Source: Allolucifera butyrica
GTDB lineage: Bacteria; Bacillota; Negativicutes; Sporomusales; UPPP01
Direction: 5' to 3'
Assembly (NCBI RefSeq): GCF_900476375.1
Contig: NZ_UPPP01000079.1
Coordinates: 1-53,267 of the forward strand
Length of the DNA: 53,267 nucleotides
The notes under the pieces: model-generated
Told to the model about the DNA's origin: nothing
Database searches by the model: none
Seen by the model: the letters and a program-made list of their open reading frames with translations, nothing else
Shown: positions 52,505-53,267 of the stretch, piece by piece
How the letters are laid out: the number at the start of each line of letters is the position of its first letter
How positions within the stretch are numbered: the first letter of the stretch is position 1
Program-made: the position numbers and the translations under genes

Positions 52505-53267
52505 TTAAAAATTCAGATTCAATACAGCGCGGAAGAAATGGTTATCAGCGCCGGAGACGCTTTCCCCTGCGTTTTCCGGAATAACTCGGCTGTACTGAAG
52601 AACGGTATTGAAGGTTTTGCTGAAGGCATAGCCGTACTGAAGATCCCAGTTAACAAAGTTTAAGCCGTTTGCAGCATCACTGTTGCCGGTGGAATCTCCC
52701 ATCGCCGAGAACTGGTTGGCAAAAGCGTTAGCGCCTTTATTGACATAGTTGATCGAGAAATTATGGGCTGCGGGTTTGTCGAGGTTCTGATCACCGATCG
52801 TTACTTTTATGGAATAAGCATCGCTTTTCTTGCCTGGGAACGGAATCACGCTATCGCTCGCGCTGTTTTTAATGTATTCGCTGTTCAAGCCGATATTATG
52901 GCTGAACAGATAGTTGGTGTTTACTACCGTCCATTTGAACGGATCGACTCCGAGTGATGGATTATGCAAGTCATAATATCCTAATGACCAGTCGAACTTG
53001 CCCGCTTTGGATCCTACTGACACGCTTCTTACATCCAGGGTGTTGGCGTATTTTTGCAGATTGCCTGTGGCAGAAGCGCCGTCAAAGGTAACTCCGTTGA
53101 TCCAGTGGCCGAACGTTGTGGTCAGGTTAAGATTGCCAACCGGAGCTGTGGCTTTAATGCCGTCAAAACCAAGAATCAGAGAAGACATAAACACATTCTG
53201 CGCGTCAACATAGAACGATTGCCGTCCTACCGTGGCCGTTACATCATTAATTTTTGTAGTAAAGTTA
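52505..53267 (-). CDS. SLH-domain outer-membrane porin (OmpM-like), C-terminal part
   Basis: About 253 codons of beta-barrel sequence with alternating polar and apolar residues (LGFDGIKATAPVGNLNLTTTFG, WDLQYGYAFSKTFNTVLQYS). It ends in Phe (FFRAVLNLNF), the outer-membrane assembly signal. The frame is open through the window end; ATG 53194 is internal, not a start. Joined through the shared 21 bp to the part at 1-626 it gives NFTTKI-NDVTATVGRQSF in frame and a 455-residue protein of normal OmpM length. Confidence 0.85.
   Translation of the reverse strand, partial: NFTTKINDVTATVGRQSFYVDAQNVFMSSLILGFDGIKATAPVGNLNLTTTFGHWINGVTFDGASATGNLQKYANTLDVRSVSVGSKAGKFDWSLGYYDLHNPSLGVDPFKWTVVNTNYLFSHNIGLNSEYIKNSASDSVIPFPGKKSDAYSIKVTIGDQNLDKPAAHNFSINYVNKGANAFANQFSAMGDSTGNSDAANGLNFVNWDLQYGYAFSKTFNTVLQYSRVIPENAGESVSGADNHFFRAVLNLNF

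Overview
The window looks like DNA from a spore-forming, outer-membrane-bearing Firmicute of the Negativicutes, most like Sporomusaceae. This rests on an OmpM-type porin with one S-layer homology domain split over the two window ends, a BclA-like collagen spore-surface protein, hybrid cluster protein plus a DUF438 protein, and hgcAB. No rRNA, tRNA, phage, transposase, replication or CRISPR genes are visible. Most genes are accessory: sugar use, metal handling, stress, transport.

Layout. 1-626: start of the porin. 0.8-4.2 kb: sulfatase and a fused mannose-family PTS EIIAB, divergent from a GntR/UTRA regulator. 4.8-11.2 kb: CDF metal exporter, GH53 endogalactanase, a broken EamA transporter, TetR-esterase pair, MFS exporter. 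11.5-16.5 kb: small membrane protein, LytTR two-component operon, ArsR plus CDF metal-efflux pair, small zinc-ribbon and His-rich secreted proteins. 16.6-21.6 kb: hcp-DUF438 operon, zinc-ribbon proteins (one fused to an L7/L12-like domain), a CGGC protein. 21.8-26.6 kb: CdaR, GntP-type permease, MBL-fold protein and glycerate kinase, a sugar-acid/glycerate unit. 26.8-30.6 kb: two glycosyltransferases followed by the collagen-like spore protein. 31.0-32.9 kb: arsR-hgcA-hgcB, the mercury methylation genes. 33.3-38.7 kb: isochorismatase-like hydrolase, FAH and PEBP proteins with a divergent FCD regulator, DHA2 MFS pump, TauE/SafE exporter. 38.8-52.0 kb: two convergently organised sugar operons on the minus strand. 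52.5 kb to the end: C-terminal part of a porin.

The 38.8-52.3 kb sugar region is the most striking regulatory object. Operon 1 (triosephosphate isomerase paralogue, LarA homologue, class II aldolase, glucose-6-P isomerase, phosphofructokinase, unusual chemoreceptor) and operon 2 (class II aldolase, fucose/arabinose-type isomerase, mutarotase, sugar MFS porter) each begin with a near-consensus sigma-54 promoter. Each also has the same TGTTAC-N5-GTAACA type inverted repeat about 130 bp upstream. They therefore look like one regulon under an enhancer-binding activator that is not in the window. The chemoreceptor carries its periplasmic-binding-protein-like sugar domain on the cytoplasmic side.

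Other structure includes three families of dispersed intergenic repeats, two of which supply the 3' ends of genes. There is a recurring promoter module with direct TTGTCA repeats 11 bp apart, and a duplicated promoter segment around the LytTR operon. There is also a perfect 21-bp identity between the first and last bases of the window that joins the two porin halves in frame into one 455-residue protein, so the window may be a closed circle, a tandem unit, or a contig broken inside paralogous porin genes.
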